Assembly: GCA_018433765.1 (NCBI GenBank)
Contig: JAHDQO010000005.1
Coordinates: 124,001-188,000 of the forward strand
DNA from: Tissierellales bacterium
Lineage (GTDB): Bacteria; Bacillota; Clostridia; Tissierellales; Sedimentibacteraceae
Direction of reading: 5' to 3'
Length of the DNA stretch: 64,000 bases
The notes beneath the pieces were generated by a model that had not been told where the DNA came from, did no database searches, and worked only from the letters and a program-made list of their open reading frames with translations. Shown here piece after piece: positions 8,572-17,858 of this stretch (positions are counted from its first letter, which is position 1; every line of letters begins with the position of its first letter). The position numbers and the translations under genes were made by a program.

Positions 8572-10179
8572 ATGAAAGCAGGTATTTACAAAACAAGAAA
8601 ACCCGATAATGAAAAAATACTTGATTACAAACCTAAAAGTGTAGAAAGAAATAGGTTAAATCAGGAACTAGAAAAATTAAAAAGTCAAGAAATCCAAATA
8701 CCACTTATAATTGGTGGTAAAGAAATTATCACTGATAATAAAGAAAAATGTGTTATGCCTCACAATCATAGTCATGTATTAGCTACTTATTGTGTTGCAG
8801 GCGAGAAAGAACTGCAATTAGCTGTAGATGAGTCATTAAAAGCAAAAAAACAGTGGGAAAATATGCCTTGGGAACATCGAGCATCAATATTTTTAAAAGC
8901 AGCTAATTTATTATCAAAAAAATATAGATTTTTAATAAATGCATCAACTATGTTGTGTCAAAGCAAAACAGCTTATCAAGCTGAAATAGATTCTTCATGT
9001 GAGTTAATTGATTTTTTAAGATTTAATACATATTTCGCTCAAGAAATATATTCTGAACAGTTGCATTCAACAGAAGATGCATGGAACAGAATAGAGTATA
9101 GACCTTTAGAAGGGTTTGTAGTAGCTATTAGTCCATTTAACTTTACTGCTATAGGTGGAAATTTAACTATTGCTCCAGCTATTTTAGGAAATGTTGTTAA
9201 CTGGAAACCAGCTTCAGCTTCTGTATATTCAAACTACTTTTTATTCAAAATACTTCAAGAAGCGGGACTTCCTGATGGAGTAATTAATTTTATTCCTTGT
9301 AAAAGCAAAGATTTAAATAAAGTTATGATTATTCATAAGAAATTATCAGGAATACACTTTACTGGCTCTACAGACACCTTTAGTAAAATATGGATGACTA
9401 TAGCTGAAAATTTAAGAAATTATGAAAGTTATCCTAGATTAGTTGGTGAAACTGGTGGTAAAGATTTTATTTTTGCACACAGTTCAGCTGATATAGATCA
9501 TTTAACTGCATCAATGATTAGAGGTTCATTTGAATATCAAGGACAAAAATGCTCTGCATCATCAAGAGCATATATACCAGAGAGCATATGGTCTCAAGTT
9601 GAAAAATTATTGCTTAAAAGAATAAGAGAAGTTAGAGTAGGTAATGTAGAGGATCCAGCAAATTATATGGGAGCAGTAATAGATAATAAATCTTATGATA
9701 ACATTGTAAAATATATTGAATATGTAAAGAATTCTGAAGATGCTAAAATAATATATGGTGGTAGTTATGATGATACAGTAGGTTATTATATCAATCCAAC
9801 AATCATTGTAACTAAAAATCCTAAATATAAAACTTTAGAAGAAGAAATATTTGGGCCTATACTTACTATATACATTTATAAAGATGAGGAATTTAATGAA
9901 ACTTTAGAATTGTGTGACAAAACATCTCCATATGCTTTAACAGGAGCAGTATTTGCTAAGGATAGAAATATAATAAAATATATGGAAGATAAATTATGTT
10001 ATTCGGCAGGTAATTTCTATATTAATGATAAACCAACTGGTGCTGTTGTTTCACAACAGCCATTTGGAGGTTCTAGAGCTTCAGGAACTAATGACAAGGC
10101 AGGAAGTAAATTAAATCTTTATAGATGGCTGAATCCAAGAGTTATAAAAGATAATTTTAATTATAGTACAGATATTTAA
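8572..10179 (+). CDS. pruA: L-glutamate gamma-semialdehyde (1-pyrroline-5-carboxylate) dehydrogenase
   Basis: NAD-dependent aldehyde dehydrogenase oxidising glutamate-gamma-semialdehyde, the hydrated form of P5C, to glutamate in proline or ornithine breakdown. The chosen start gives 535 residues; the earlier ATG at 8560 overlaps the GGAGGT site. The general base is Glu293 (VGETGGKD) and the catalytic Cys327 (GQKCSASSR). The length, the N-terminal extension and the SPFNFTAIGGN block fit the single-domain P5C dehydrogenase group. No proline dehydrogenase is adjacent. Control is probably through the long leader with a terminator. Confidence 0.9.
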   Translation: MKAGIYKTRKPDNEKILDYKPKSVERNRLNQELEKLKSQEIQIPLIIGGKEIITDNKEKCVMPHNHSHVLATYCVAGEKELQLAVDESLKAKKQWENMPWEHRASIFLKAANLLSKKYRFLINASTMLCQSKTAYQAEIDSSCELIDFLRFNTYFAQEIYSEQLHSTEDAWNRIEYRPLEGFVVAISPFNFTAIGGNLTIAPAILGNVVNWKPASASVYSNYFLFKILQEAGLPDGVINFIPCKSKDLNKVMIIHKKLSGIHFTGSTDTFSKIWMTIAENLRNYESYPRLVGETGGKDFIFAHSSADIDHLTASMIRGSFEYQGQKCSASSRAYIPESIWSQVEKLLLKRIREVRVGNVEDPANYMGAVIDNKSYDNIVKYIEYVKNSEDAKIIYGGSYDDTVGYYINPTIIVTKNPKYKTLEEEIFGPILTIYIYKDEEFNETLELCDKTSPYALTGAVFAKDRNIIKYMEDKLCYSAGNFYINDKPTGAVVSQQPFGGSRASGTNDKAGSKLNLYRWLNPRVIKDNFNYSTDI

Positions 10180-10190
10180 TATAGATATAA

Positions 10191-10230
10191 AAAAAGAAAG
10201 AAAGTATTTCTAGTAAATACTTTCTTTCCT
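10191..10230. terminator. Bidirectional terminator
   Basis: GAAAGAAAGTATTT pairs with AAATACTTTCTTTC around a five-base loop, between the convergent dehydrogenase and ferritin-like genes. A/T tracts lie on both sides. Confidence 0.85.
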
Positions 10231-10259
10231 TTTCTTAGTTTTGAATATTTATATGATAA

Positions 10260-10685
10260 TTAATTCAAATTCCTAATTTTATCTAGACTCATTCTATCTT
10301 GCTCAAGTATGTCACCTATAAGATGTCTTGAAGAATCATCTAAAGTTCCTCTAGTAGCTTTTTCAGCCATATTTATACCTTTGGTTTCTCCTTCGATTGC
10401 TTTGCTGATAATTGTTGATCTGCTTGTTCCATCACGTATTTGCATATTTACCATTGCTTCTCCATAGGTACCTTTTAGTCCAAGTTTTTCATTTGGTTTA
10501 TGTCCTGCATCTTGTATAAAATTTGAAATTGTTGACATATTCTCTCTATGCTGATTTTGTACTTCTTCAAATACTTTTTTATCACTAGAAAATTCTAATT
10601 TATCAATATATGTGTTAAATGCTTCAATTGCCATATGTTCACCCTGAAGAAGCTTATTGAGAGAACTAAGTTCCTTTTTATTCAT
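10260..10685 (-). CDS. Ferritin-like DUF2383 (PA2169-type) four-helix protein
   Basis: 141 residues, almost wholly helical. The N-terminal pattern LNKLLQGEHMAIEAFNTYID and the central ENMSTISNFIQDAGHKPNEK segment fit the DUF2383/ferritin-like family, which forms four-helix bundles and is found in many spore formers. The Glu and His residues could bind metal, but no function is established for the family. A GGAG ribosome site precedes the ATG and the gene stands alone. Confidence 0.75.
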   Translation of the reverse strand: MNKKELSSLNKLLQGEHMAIEAFNTYIDKLEFSSDKKVFEEVQNQHRENMSTISNFIQDAGHKPNEKLGLKGTYGEAMVNMQIRDGTSRSTIISKAIEGETKGINMAEKATRGTLDDSSRHLIGDILEQDRMSLDKIRNLN

Positions 10686-10819
10686 GATTGCATCTCCTTG
10701 TATTAATTACCTAATAAATAAATTTTATGCAATCTTATTGTTTCCATTATTATTCTAAACAAACATCTAATTTTATCTATAAAAATTAAAAAGTTCCAAT
10801 GGATGATTATTTATGTATA

Positions 10820-12118
10820 TTATAATTTATAAAATTGTTCAAATGATTTTTGAACATAATATTGATCAAGTACTCCTCCAAATTCTCTAATAGAGTGCAT
10901 AGCAAGCATTGGGTTTCCTATATCAATTGAACGTATATCAAGGTGAGAAGATGATATAGGGCCTATAGTAGATCCTCCTCTTTCATCTGAGCGATTTACA
11001 AATTTTTGAACAGGTATTCCTGCCTTTTTACATATTAATTCATAAACTGTATCGGAATCGCTGTCAGTAGTGTAATTTTGGTTAGCATTAATTTTTATGA
11101 CAGGTCCTTTGTTTATTTTAGGCTTATTAGTTGGGTCATGCTTTTCATTATAGTTTGGATGTACTGCGTGAGCCATATCAGCGGAAATCATATATGAACT
11201 ATATATTGCTCTATGAAAATCTTCTGTATCTCCACCCAGTAAAAATACGATTCTTTCTAGGATGTTTCTCAGCATTGGGGAACCAGCTCCCTGCTTAGTT
11301 CTGCTTCCTATTTCTTCATTGTCAAAACATACCATTAGCTTAGTAGATTGACCTGCTTTTGTATTTATTAATGCTTCTATTCCGGCACTTACCATTGCAA
11401 GGTCATCTAGTCTTCCGCATGAAATAAATTCATCATTTATTCCCATTATGCATCCTTTTTCATATTCGTATAGGAACAGATCAAAATCTACAATATCAGA
11501 TGATGATACTTTTAATTCTTTAGATAATAAATATTTAATATAATCTTCCTTAGCAAAATCTCCATCAGCTAATGACATTACAGGAAGCATATCTTTTTGC
11601 TTGTTGAGTTCAATACCTTCGTTTATTTTTCTATTCATATGTATAGCTAAATTTGGAATAATTAAAACAGGTTTTTTTATATTTACTAATTTGTTAACGG
11701 GATTAAGCAAATCTTTTCCTTTAATACTTACACGACCAGCAAAAGATAAAGGTCTGTCCATCCAAGTATTTAGAATAGGTCCTCCATAAACTTCAGTATT
11801 TAATTTTAAATAGCCATCTGAAACAATTTCAGGTGAAGGTTTTATCCTAAATGTAGGAGAATCAGTATGTGCTCCAATAATTCTAAATCCAGTTTCATTT
11901 ATTTCTCCATTTCCTGCGATAAAAGCAATAATAGCTGAGTCATTTTTAGTAACAAAATATTTTTTTCCTTTTTTTATGTTCCATTTTTGTCTTAGATCAA
12001 GTTCTTTAAAGTCATTTTTTAATAATTTTGATTTTATATTTTTGACTGCATGAAAAGAAGTAGGACTTTCATATATAAAATCTATAAGTTTTTCTGAAAA
12101 ATTTACTTTTTCATTCAT
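10820..12118 (-). CDS. apeB: M18 family zinc aminopeptidase
   Basis: 432 residues, normal for the M18 family (aspartyl/broad-specificity aminopeptidase). Metal-binding and catalytic blocks are visible: GAHTDSP, SCGRLDDLAM, CFDNEEIGSRTKQGAGS and the C-terminal HAVHPNY and SSHLDIRSIDIG segments. It removes N-terminal residues from peptides in the cytoplasm, fitting a peptide-fermenting lifestyle. GGGAG precedes the start. It is monocistronic. Confidence 0.92.
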   Translation of the reverse strand: MNEKVNFSEKLIDFIYESPTSFHAVKNIKSKLLKNDFKELDLRQKWNIKKGKKYFVTKNDSAIIAFIAGNGEINETGFRIIGAHTDSPTFRIKPSPEIVSDGYLKLNTEVYGGPILNTWMDRPLSFAGRVSIKGKDLLNPVNKLVNIKKPVLIIPNLAIHMNRKINEGIELNKQKDMLPVMSLADGDFAKEDYIKYLLSKELKVSSSDIVDFDLFLYEYEKGCIMGINDEFISCGRLDDLAMVSAGIEALINTKAGQSTKLMVCFDNEEIGSRTKQGAGSPMLRNILERIVFLLGGDTEDFHRAIYSSYMISADMAHAVHPNYNEKHDPTNKPKINKGPVIKINANQNYTTDSDSDTVYELICKKAGIPVQKFVNRSDERGGSTIGPISSSHLDIRSIDIGNPMLAMHSIREFGGVLDQYYVQKSFEQFYKL

Positions 12119-12412
12119 TTACAACACTCCCTTTGTTATTTTTTGTAGACAATTGTAAAAACCAAATTTTTAATACTACTTGTGTGCATTTTATATACAA
12201 CTGCCTATTATTTTTAAAGTATTCGCTAGCTTTAAATTTATTATAAATATTATAACATAAATATAAAATTAATAATATTATATCAATATAATAATACTTT
12301 TCTAATTTATTTTTAATTCTATTTTAATAAATTATATATATAATATATAATTATACATAAAAAATAATAATAGATATAAATTTAAATTATTGGAATGAAA
12401 GGAGAACAATAG

Positions 12413-13426
12413 ATGAAATTAAAAAAGACTTTAATCTTTTTTGCCATATTATTTTTACCAACATTTATTATGACAGGATGTTGGGTTGATACAGGGATTG
12501 CAAAGAGTTTTGTAGGTATAGATTATAGTACTTATGATATAGACCATGAAGAGATATTTGAATTAGGTAAAATTCGTAAAATTGATATAGAAGCGAATTC
12601 AGATAATATAAACTTTTATAAATCTGATAGTGATGATATAAAAGTACATTTATATGGAAAAATTCAAACTAACTATAAACCAGAGTTAATTGTAACTAAA
12701 AAAACAAATTCAGTTATTATAGAAACAAAAAAAAGCGATGTAAAAAGTATATCAATAAAAAAAGGTGAATTGAATTTGGATGTATATTTACCAAAAAATT
12801 ATGACAAAGAACTCAATATATCTAATATATCAGGAGATATAAACATAGATAACTATTCATTATATAAACTAATCGTATCTTCAGTATCAGGTAGTGTAAG
12901 AATTAAAAATATAAATGCAGAAGAAGTTAATGTAAATACAACATCAGGAAATTTGGATCTTAATAATATAAACTGTGGCGAATATTTTGAAAGTTATTCA
13001 GTGTCAGGAAAATGTGAAATAGATAAGTTACAATCAAAAGAAGTTGAATGCTATTCAACTTCAGGCAGAGTTAGCATTAATAATCTTAATACTAATGAAC
13101 TAGATATTACTAGTGTATCAGGAGAAATAAAGGCTCATGGAAGTATTAAAAGTATAGATATAAATACAACATCAGGAGATGTAGATATTAAAACCGATGA
13201 AATAGCAGGAGATATTGATATAGAGACAGTTTCAGGTACATTGAAATTGAAATTACCAGAAGATTGTGATGTTAATTTTGTTTCAGAAACAATAAGCGGT
13301 ACTCTTGATGCTCAATATAAATTTTCTAATATAAAGATAAATAGAAATAAGTCAAGAGGAACAAAAGGCACCGGTAAATATGATGTTGATGTAAGCACAG
13401 TTTCCGGAGATATTACAATTTATTAA
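12413..13426 (+). CDS. DUF4097-type beta-helix lipoprotein
   Basis: 337 residues. Residues 1-23 form a lipoprotein signal peptide: Lys-rich start, hydrophobic core and a lipobox ending MTGC. The rest is a repeated beta-strand pattern of about 18-22 residues with the signature (S/T)(V/T)SG followed by alternating hydrophobic residues; nine or so turns are visible, ending in VSGDITIY at the C-terminus. This matches the DUF4097 putative adhesin fold, a right-handed beta helix. Function unknown; probably anchored on the outer face of the membrane. Nearly 300 bp of AT-rich, apparently empty DNA precedes it. Confidence 0.8.
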   Translation: MKLKKTLIFFAILFLPTFIMTGCWVDTGIAKSFVGIDYSTYDIDHEEIFELGKIRKIDIEANSDNINFYKSDSDDIKVHLYGKIQTNYKPELIVTKKTNSVIIETKKSDVKSISIKKGELNLDVYLPKNYDKELNISNISGDINIDNYSLYKLIVSSVSGSVRIKNINAEEVNVNTTSGNLDLNNINCGEYFESYSVSGKCEIDKLQSKEVECYSTSGRVSINNLNTNELDITSVSGEIKAHGSIKSIDINTTSGDVDIKTDEIAGDIDIETVSGTLKLKLPEDCDVNFVSETISGTLDAQYKFSNIKINRNKSRGTKGTGKYDVDVSTVSGDITIY

Positions 13427-13536
13427 ATTCAAAATTCAAAATTCTAAATTTAAAATTAAAATTAATGAAAAGAAATTTCTTTGGGAATTTCTTTTTTTCT
13501 TTTAATTTTGAATTTTTAATTTTGAATTTTTTTAGT
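13424..13536. repeat. A/T inverted-arm repeat enclosing a terminator, overlapping the ykuK 3' end
   Basis: Left arm repeats AATTCAAA several times; right arm repeats TTTTGAATTT and is its inverse. Between them AGAAATT and AATTTCT form a short hairpin with a T tract at 13470-13499. The arm starts at the stop codon of the DUF4097 gene and runs into the last codons of the convergent YkuK gene. Confidence 0.75.
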
Positions 13537-14049
13537 GTGTTTATTAGCGTATGAGCTAGCTGCGTAGCTTTCAGGTTTTATTTTTGGTTCAAAAGGATAA
13601 ATGTCAGCCATAGCTACCATTTCACTAATTAAATTTTTAGTAGGACCATTAACACCAACATCTAGATGAAATTCAAAATTAATATCACCATATTTTGTAT
13701 TAATAATAGGTTCAATAAAAGAATTTATAATTTCAGGAGTAAACATATATGCTATTCTCATAGTAAATGAAGTTTCGTAAAATATTTTTTCTCTTAAACT
13801 ATAAATTGGACGTGGAATCATTTGTTTAGTTATAAATCCAGTTGCACCTCTACCAACTCTGTGCAGATGAATTGCTGAAACTAGAAGAGTATATTTACTA
13901 TTAACTTGGGAGTCAGAACCTACAGATAGCTTATAATGATAATTGGGCATTTTTTTAATAAAAGTTAATAAATGATAACATACTTCATCAAAAGATATTC
14001 TCTTATATTTAATATTACTAAATTGAAGATTTGAATAATCAATTTCCAT
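13516..14049 (-). CDS. YkuK/DUF458 family RNase H-like protein
   Basis: 177 residues of the DUF458 family (B. subtilis YkuK), annotated as ribonuclease H-like. The DSQVNS block near residue 45 and the FHLDVGVNGPTKNLI block near residue 130 carry the conserved acidic residues. Found in spore formers; cellular role not established. The C-terminal KKIQN and the stop codon are encoded by an intergenic repeat arm, so the original end of the gene may have been replaced. Confidence 0.8.
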   Translation of the reverse strand: MEIDYSNLQFSNIKYKRISFDEVCYHLLTFIKKMPNYHYKLSVGSDSQVNSKYTLLVSAIHLHRVGRGATGFITKQMIPRPIYSLREKIFYETSFTMRIAYMFTPEIINSFIEPIINTKYGDINFEFHLDVGVNGPTKNLISEMVAMADIYPFEPKIKPESYAASSYANKHTKKIQN

Positions 14050-14316
14050 AATGAAACATTCCTTTCATCTTTCAATCTAACTAATATGCTTTACACTTTT
14101 ATACTATATTATACTATATTAAATAAACCAGTGTTAAAAATAAATTTTCATAAATTATAAAAAATGTATTGGAAAAAATATGAATAATTGTTATAATTAA
14201 GGAGTATTTGACGAATATACAAATATTACATTCTATTTTATTGGATAATATAACAAAATATGATAAAATATGTTTGCTAATAATGCGTTTTAAATTAATT
14301 TTTAGGAGGTGAGAAT

Positions 14317-14928
14317 TTGAAATATTATACAATTGGTAAATTTGCCGAACTAATAGGAAAAAGTATTCCAACTTTGAGATTATGGGATAGACAGGAAAAA
14401 TTAAAACCTCATCATGTAACTCAGGGAGGTACAAGATATTATTCTGAACAGCAGTATCATGATTATTTTAAGTCATATAAGAATTTAGAGTCTAAAAGTA
14501 AAATTATAGGTTACTGTAGAGTTTCAAGTAATAAAAATAACAATTATTTAGAAAAACAAATAAGATATGTATCAGAATACTGTATTGCTAGAGGGTATCA
14601 ATTTGAGATAATAACTGATATAGGGAGTGGAGTTGATTACAATAAAAATGGATTAAACAAGCTTATATATTTAATAGTAAGCAAACAAATTAAAACAATA
14701 GTTATTCTTAAAAAAGATAGATTATTAAGAATTGGTTATGAATTAATAGAGAATTTGTGTAAAGAATTTAATACATCTATAGAAATAATTGATAACACAC
14801 CAAAAGTTGATGAAAAAGAGCTTTTAGATGATATTAATCAAATAATTACAGAATTAAGTATTAGTTTACAGAGTGAAAAGGCAAATAAATTAAAGAAAGC
14901 ATTGAGGCAGTTGAAAGAAAATGAATAA
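14317..14928 (+). CDS. IS607-family serine recombinase (TnpA-like), solo
   Basis: 203 residues beginning with TTG, placed by the AGGAGGTGAG site. The N-terminal 50 residues form a MerR-like helix-turn-helix (YTIGKFAELIGKSIPTLRLWDRQ, with the GGTRYY wing). Then comes a serine resolvase domain with the nucleophile Ser70 in GYCRVSS and the KKDRLLR segment. This order, DNA-binding first and catalysis second, is specific to IS607 transposases. The usual overlapping tnpB gene is absent; an amino-acid racemase follows after 83 bp. It may be a remnant or a domesticated recombinase. Confidence 0.88.
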   Translation: MKYYTIGKFAELIGKSIPTLRLWDRQEKLKPHHVTQGGTRYYSEQQYHDYFKSYKNLESKSKIIGYCRVSSNKNNNYLEKQIRYVSEYCIARGYQFEIITDIGSGVDYNKNGLNKLIYLIVSKQIKTIVILKKDRLLRIGYELIENLCKEFNTSIEIIDNTPKVDEKELLDDINQIITELSISLQSEKANKLKKALRQLKENE

Positions 14929-15011
14929 TTTAATTTAACAATAAAAAGAATGCAGGAGGTGAAAACGTTATATAAAATTACCTAAGTTATTAAAATTTTA
15001 TGTAACGCGAT

Positions 15012-15710
15012 ATGAAAACTATAGGGATAATTGGAGGAATGGGACCACTTGCTACAGCCGATATATTTAAAAAAATTATAATAAAGACAAAAGCAGAAAA
15101 TGATCAAGAACATATACATGTATTGATAGATAGTAATACTAATATTCCTGATAGGACAAAAAGTATTATAGAAAATGGAGAAAATCCGCTTGTAGAAATG
15201 ACTAAATCAGCACTGATATTAGAAAAAGCTGGAGCTGATTTTCTCATAATGCCTTGCAATACAGCTCATTATTATTTTGATGAACTCATTAATAAAATAA
15301 ACATTCCATCTTTAAATATGCTAGAATTAACAGCAAAATATATAAAAAATAAATTTGGAAATAGTGTAACCGTAGGATTATTGGCTACTGATGGTACCAA
15401 TAAATCACGCATATATGATAAATATTTTAATGAAGCAGATATAAAACTAATAAAGCCTGAAAAATCGCAAAAATATGTTATGGAATTTATATACGAAGGC
15501 GTTAAAAAAGGTAATTATACAATGGGCACTAATGGATTTTTTAATGCTGTAAATGAATTAGAAGTAAAAGGTGCAGATATTATGATATTAGGATGTACAG
15601 AACTTTCAGCAGTATCTGAAATATATGAATTTAATAAAAAATTTATCGATCCAATGGATATTCTTGCAGTAAATGCAATTAAATTTGCAGGAGGAAATAT
15701 AAATGACTAA
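15012..15710 (+). CDS. Aspartate/glutamate racemase family protein
   Basis: 232 residues, PLP-independent amino-acid racemase. The two catalytic cysteines are Cys82 (MPCNTAH) and Cys195 (LGCTELS), and the N-terminus has IGIIGGMGPLAT. Closest type: aspartate racemase/RacX group, interconverting L and D amino acids. No good ribosome site lies at the ATG; a GGAGG at 14955 is too far, so the start is less certain. The last 8 bases overlap the next gene, indicating coupled translation with the DmpA peptidase. Confidence 0.88.
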   Translation: MKTIGIIGGMGPLATADIFKKIIIKTKAENDQEHIHVLIDSNTNIPDRTKSIIENGENPLVEMTKSALILEKAGADFLIMPCNTAHYYFDELINKINIPSLNMLELTAKYIKNKFGNSVTVGLLATDGTNKSRIYDKYFNEADIKLIKPEKSQKYVMEFIYEGVKKGNYTMGTNGFFNAVNELEVKGADIMILGCTELSAVSEIYEFNKKFIDPMDILAVNAIKFAGGNIND

Positions 15711-16740
15711 ACAAAAAAGAATTGAAGACTATGGAATAAAAATAGGAAGTTTATCTAAAGGTAAATTGAATAAAATTACAGATGTACAAGGAGTAAAAGT
15801 TGGTCACTGCACAATAAATACAGATCAGAACAAAACAGGGGTTACAGTAATAATACCTCAAAAAGAAAATATCTTTCAAAACAAATTGGTATCTGCATCA
15901 TATGTGTTAAATGGATTTGGTAAAACAGCTGGATTAATTCAAATAGATGAACTTGGAACATTAGAGTCTCCTATAGCTTTAACAAACACATTAAATGTTG
16001 GATTAGTTCATGATGCAGTTGTTGAATATATGATAAAAGAGTGCAATAGAGATAATATTGAAATGAAATCTATAAATCCAATAATATGTGAATGTAATGA
16101 CAGCTTCTTAAACAATATTCACATGAGAGCAGTAAAAAAAGAACATGTTTTTAAAGCTATAGAAAAAAGCTGTAAAGATTTTAAAGAAGGGGATGTTGGT
16201 GCAGGTAAAGGTATGTCATGCCATCAGTTAAAAGGTGGAATAGGTTCAGCTTCACGCATAGTAGAACTTGATGGTAAAGAATATACGCTAGGAGTTTTAG
16301 TACAATCCAATTATGGATTATTAGAGGATTTAACAATACTTGGTCAAAATATTGGTAAAGAACTTTCAAAAAAAATAAGTGTAAAAGGAAAATCAGATAA
16401 AGGTTCAATAATTATAATCATAGCAACAGATTTACCAGTAACAAGTAGACAGTTAAAGAGAATTTGCAAAAGAACTAGTGTTGGTTTAGCAAGACTGGGT
16501 TCGTATATAGGTCATGGAAGCGGTGAAGTAATTATAGGCTTTTCAACTGCAAATGTTTTAAAGCATAAAGAAAATAAAGGTGTAATATCAATAAATATTA
16601 TGGATGAAAACAAAATAAACAAGGCTTTTAGAGCAGCAGCAGAAACTTGTGAAGAAGCGGTATTAAATTCAATGGTTACGGCTGATAAAGTAATTGGGTA
16701 TAACGGTAATGTTAGAGAAGCTTTAAAAAAATATTTATAA
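15703..16740 (+). CDS. P1 family peptidase (DmpA-like aminopeptidase)
   Basis: 345 residues of the DmpA/S58 Ntn-hydrolase family (L-aminopeptidase/D-Ala-esterase/amidase, beta-peptidyl aminopeptidase). N-terminal block ITDVQGVKVGHCTI, middle GAGKGMSCHQLKGGIGSASR, and a probable autocleavage bond Gly234-Ser235 in KGSIIIIIATDLP, with Ser235 as nucleophile. Members release N-terminal residues, including D- or beta-amino acids, from small peptides and amides. GGAGG lies within the end of the racemase gene; the overlap suggests joint action. Confidence 0.9.
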   Translation: MTKQKRIEDYGIKIGSLSKGKLNKITDVQGVKVGHCTINTDQNKTGVTVIIPQKENIFQNKLVSASYVLNGFGKTAGLIQIDELGTLESPIALTNTLNVGLVHDAVVEYMIKECNRDNIEMKSINPIICECNDSFLNNIHMRAVKKEHVFKAIEKSCKDFKEGDVGAGKGMSCHQLKGGIGSASRIVELDGKEYTLGVLVQSNYGLLEDLTILGQNIGKELSKKISVKGKSDKGSIIIIIATDLPVTSRQLKRICKRTSVGLARLGSYIGHGSGEVIIGFSTANVLKHKENKGVISINIMDENKINKAFRAAAETCEEAVLNSMVTADKVIGYNGNVREALKKYL

Positions 16741-16891
16741 ATTTGACATACTTTAAAAATAAGGTTTCCTTTTAAAGCTAATATCTAAGTGACTCACAGA
16801 AAATCAGTATATTTTGTAAGATTTCTGTTCTCGACTTATTATTAAGCTAGATTTAGGTTATCTTTTTAACTTGTAAAAAATGGGAGGAAAT

Positions 16892-17761
16892 ATGAACAAA
16901 GAAGATACCTTTTTTGATAGACTTAATCAAAACTATAATAATTTATCAAAAAAACAATTAGTAACAGCAGATTATATTAAAGATAACTATAAAACTGCAG
17001 CATTAATGTCAATAATACCCCTGTCAAAAGAAATAGGTGTAAGTGAAGCTACAATAGTTAGATTTGCTAATGTTCTAGGATATAAAGGTTTTATCGAAAT
17101 GATGAAAGATATAAAAAAATATATAAAAAAAGAATTAACAACTGTTGACCGCTTTGAAAAATATAAACAAGAAAAAGATAAAATGTGCTTAATGTACAAT
17201 GTACTAAGCAATAATATCAATATTTTAAATAGACTATCTATAGACATATCCAATGAAAAAATATCTGTAATCGTGAATAAATTAAAAACTGCAAAAAAAA
17301 TTGTAGTTATAGGGTTTGAAAGTACAGCTCCGTTTGCAGAATATTTTGAATATCATATGGCGAGAACTGGAAAAGATGTACAAGCTATTACTGAAAAAAC
17401 AGGAAACTTGTTCAATATACTAAATTCTATTAATACAGAAGAATTTTGCATATCAATAAGCATTTCTAGACACTCTTCAAAGCAAATATCCATAATGAAA
17501 TATTTATATGAAAAGGGTATAGGAATATATTCTATTACTGATAGCTGTAAATCTCCAACAGAAAAATACAGTACATATAATACCTATCTGCCAACTATTA
17601 ATTCAATAATGAAAGTTTCTTCATTGCACATAGCTATCCTTACATTATTACAAATGATAATATCAGAATATATGATGATAAATGATACAGCAGTTAGCTC
17701 AGCTTTCAAAAATCTAGAATATTATGATGAATTTTTCAGCATGTTTTTTGATGAACAATAA
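16892..17761 (+). CDS. MurR/RpiR family transcriptional regulator
   Basis: 289 residues from the ATG eight bases after GGAGG; an earlier ATG at 16880 overlaps that site. The N-terminal helix-turn-helix (LSKEIGVSEATIVRFANVLGYKGFIEM) is the RpiR_HTH type. A SIS domain follows from about residue 110, with VVIGFESTAPFAEY and an ISISRHSS loop that usually binds a phosphorylated or acylated ligand. In this setting the ligand may be a D-amino-acid derivative. It sits between DmpA and D-aminoacylase and probably controls both. Confidence 0.88.
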   Translation: MNKEDTFFDRLNQNYNNLSKKQLVTADYIKDNYKTAALMSIIPLSKEIGVSEATIVRFANVLGYKGFIEMMKDIKKYIKKELTTVDRFEKYKQEKDKMCLMYNVLSNNINILNRLSIDISNEKISVIVNKLKTAKKIVVIGFESTAPFAEYFEYHMARTGKDVQAITEKTGNLFNILNSINTEEFCISISISRHSSKQISIMKYLYEKGIGIYSITDSCKSPTEKYSTYNTYLPTINSIMKVSSLHIAILTLLQMIISEYMMINDTAVSSAFKNLEYYDEFFSMFFDEQ

Positions 17762-17858
17762 TAATTAGATGATAGTTTTCAACTTCAAAAGTAAAAATAT
17801 TTACAAAATATATTTTAAAAACTTACTGTTGTAAAAATACTTAACAAAGGAGAATATT

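Noticed and set aside
14114-14434. Minus-strand frame of 106 codons before the recombinase
   Set aside because: It overlaps the recombinase start and its AT-rich upstream region. Composition (Ile/Phe/Tyr) reflects base content and there is no ribosome site.
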